Assembly: GCA_913054485.1 (NCBI GenBank)
Contig: CAJXHQ010000130.1
Span: forward strand, 1 to 7,866
Direction: 5' to 3'
Source of the DNA: an uncultured Paracoccaceae bacterium
Lineage (GTDB): Bacteria > Pseudomonadota > Alphaproteobacteria > Rhodobacterales > Rhodobacteraceae
DNA: 7,866 bases
The notes below the pieces were generated by a model. It was not told where the DNA came from. It did no database searches and saw only the letters and a program-made list of their open reading frames with translations. Position numbers and translations under genes: made by a program. Position 1 is the first letter of the stretch. Each line of letters starts with the position of its first letter. Positions 6,661 through 7,866 of this stretch are shown here, in pieces.

Positions 6661-7551
6661 TTACTTAAAGCCAATGGATTCAAGGTATTCGCGGTTCACG
6701 CGCGCATCGCCCAGCGGGTCCGGATCCAGCGTCGGATCGCAGTCCTGCTCGATCGTGCACCAGCCCGAAAACTTGGCGTCCAGCAGCAGCTGGCGCACCG
6801 CGGGGAAGTCGACTTCGCCTTCGGACAGGTTGCAGAAAATGCCCTGGCCGCAGGCGTCATAAAAGCCGGTGCGATTGGCAATGGCTGCCGCCTTCACCGC
6901 AGCACTCGTCGACTTGAAGTGCACGTAAGTGATGCGGTCCATGTGGCGCTGCATGAAGGCCACCGGGTCAAAGCCCGCGTAGGTGCAGTGACCGGTGTCG
7001 ATGCAAAGCTTCAGCAGATCGCCAGGGATTTCCGCCAGGATCTTCTCCACCTCGGGTTCAAAATCCATGAAGCCGCCCGCATGCGGGTGCAGCTCGACCA
7101 GCAGGCCGTAGGATTTGCCCATCTCGGCGATCTCGCGGAAGCGGCCCACATAAGCGGCCCATTCTTCGGCGCCCATCTGCTCGGCCTCAGCCGGGCGGCC
7201 GGCGGTCGGCGCGCGGCGCGGCGAGATCGAATCGATCAGCACCAGGTGCTTGGCGCCATGCGCCACCAGCGCCTTGCAAGTACGCTCTGCCGCGTCTTTC
7301 ACCTGATCCCAGGCGTCCGCGTCATGGAACGGCTGGAAGACCACGCCGCCGATCAACTCCAGGTCGAATTCCTTCAGTGCCGCACCCAGCTCTTCCGGGT
7401 CTTCCGGCATGAAGCCGATGGGGCCAAGTTCGATCCCCTTATAACCTGCGTCGGCGCATTCTTTCAGCACCGTGCGCCACTCGGGGTTGCGCGGATCTTT
7501 TGCGAATTCCACACCCCAGGAGCAGGGCGCATTGCCAATTCTGATAGTCAT
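6661..7551 (-). CDS. IolE/MocC-like TIM-barrel isomerase or dehydratase
   Basis: A 296-residue AP-endonuclease-2/xylose-isomerase-fold enzyme, close in length to inosose dehydratase IolE (about 297). Probable metal ligands are Glu153 (VELHPH), Asp185 and His188 (CIDTGHC), His211 (YVHFKS) and Glu268 (IEQD). The C-terminal half follows the IolE pattern: DTGH, HMDRITYVHFK, then a GIF...GEVDF segment and GWCTIEQDCDP. The N-terminal IGNAPCSWGVEF replaces the IAPIGW-type start of Bacillus IolE, and HPHAGG replaces its HHH segment, so it may be a relative with another keto-sugar or keto-cyclitol substrate. It is flanked by two Gfo/Idh/MocA oxidoreductase genes on the same strand, with spacings of 23 and 11 bases, so its substrate is probably the keto product of one of them. 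AAGG lies about 10 nt before the ATG. Fold and family are sure; the reaction is not. Confidence 0.88.
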   Translation of the reverse strand: MTIRIGNAPCSWGVEFAKDPRNPEWRTVLKECADAGYKGIELGPIGFMPEDPEELGAALKEFDLELIGGVVFQPFHDADAWDQVKDAAERTCKALVAHGAKHLVLIDSISPRRAPTAGRPAEAEQMGAEEWAAYVGRFREIAEMGKSYGLLVELHPHAGGFMDFEPEVEKILAEIPGDLLKLCIDTGHCTYAGFDPVAFMQRHMDRITYVHFKSTSAAVKAAAIANRTGFYDACGQGIFCNLSEGEVDFPAVRQLLLDAKFSGWCTIEQDCDPTLDPDPLGDARVNREYLESIGFK

Positions 7552-7574
7552 GTTCAGCTAGCCTTATAGAACAG

Positions 7575-7866
7575 TCATACGGATGCGGTATCGGCCCAGG
7601 CGCGCGCCTTGTGAGACGCATGAGCCGCCGCGATGATCTGGTTGACCTCCATCCCGTCGCGGAATGTGGGCCAGATGTTTTTCCCTTCAGCAATCGCCGT
7701 CAGGAAGTCTTTTGCCTCGATCAGGATCTGGTCCTGATAGCCGGTGCCATGGCCCGGACCCTGGCAGAAGGGCAGGTAATCGGGGTGCGCCGGACCGGTG
7801 AGAATCTTGGTAAACCCGCGCTGCGCTTCGTCGCCTTCCATCCGGTAGAGCCAGATCGCGTTCTGG
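7575..7866 (-). CDS. Gfo/Idh/MocA-family oxidoreductase, C-terminal end only
   Basis: The reading frame is open through the right edge, so this is the last 96 residues of a longer protein, probably about 380 residues. The visible part begins QNAIWLYRMEGDEAQRGF and carries the C-terminal pattern of Gfo/Idh/MocA oxidoreductases: a glycine-rich GPGHGTGYQDQ loop, the helix LIEAKDFLTAIAEG, and PTFRDGMEVNQIIAAAHASH before the end. A methionine at 7841 is internal and not a start. It is the most upstream gene seen of the catabolic operon, 23 bases before the IolE-like gene. The Rossmann domain and catalytic lysine lie outside the window. Family assignment rests on this C-terminal pattern and on the operon context. 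Confidence 0.82.
   Translation of the reverse strand, partial: QNAIWLYRMEGDEAQRGFTKILTGPAHPDYLPFCQGPGHGTGYQDQILIEAKDFLTAIAEGKNIWPTFRDGMEVNQIIAAAHASHKARAWADTASV

Noticed and set aside
5873..6862. Plus-strand open frame of 329 codons opposite the frameshifted oxidoreductase
   Set aside because: It is antisense to a recognisable Rossmann-fold dehydrogenase and has no recognisable motif or sensible start context.
6574..7569. Long plus-strand open frame of 331 codons opposite the oxidoreductase and IolE-like genes
   Set aside because: Its translation resembles no family and is rich in Arg, His and Ala, as is typical of the antisense of GC-rich coding DNA. Both minus-strand genes beneath it have clear family motifs.

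Overview
The window looks like chromosomal DNA from an alphaproteobacterium, most likely a marine roseobacter (Rhodobacteraceae). This placement rests on the high GC content, the style of the protein sequences, a FrcBCA-type sugar ABC transporter with a single-domain ATPase, and an rfbC-rfbB gene order. It is an inference from general resemblance, not a database match.

Left part (1-1156, minus strand): the start of a dTDP-L-rhamnose operon, rfbC followed by rfbB with a 4-bp ATGA overlap. As written, rfbB breaks frame about 20 bases from the left edge. Bases 1157-1303 hold only the rfbC leader and a weak promoter candidate. A strong intrinsic terminator (1304-1334) separates this block from the next.

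Middle (1370-4325, minus strand): a sugar ABC importer operon, transcribed as periplasmic binding protein, then permease, then ATPase. A terminator-like hairpin with a U-tract lies between the binding-protein and permease genes and probably makes the binding protein the most abundant product. A LacI-family regulator gene (4510-5520, plus strand) is divergent from the operon. The shared 184-bp spacer carries a perfect 18-bp inverted repeat with a central CG, placed over candidate promoter elements for both directions.

Right part (5517-7866, minus strand): a tightly packed catabolic operon. In transcription order it holds the C-terminal end of a Gfo/Idh/MocA oxidoreductase, an IolE/MocC-like TIM-barrel enzyme, and a second Gfo/Idh/MocA oxidoreductase whose frame is broken by an apparent single-base loss near 5826-5830. 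This operon converges on the regulator gene and the two stop codons overlap in a shared TTAA.

Read together, 1370-7866 is a sugar or cyclitol uptake-and-oxidation locus: the ABC system imports the substrate, two NAD(P)-dependent dehydrogenases and an isomerase/dehydratase-type enzyme transform it, and the LacI protein probably senses it. An inositol-like compound is the best guess because of the IolE-like enzyme, but the substrate cannot be read from the sequence. I saw no mobile element, CRISPR array, tRNA or rRNA.
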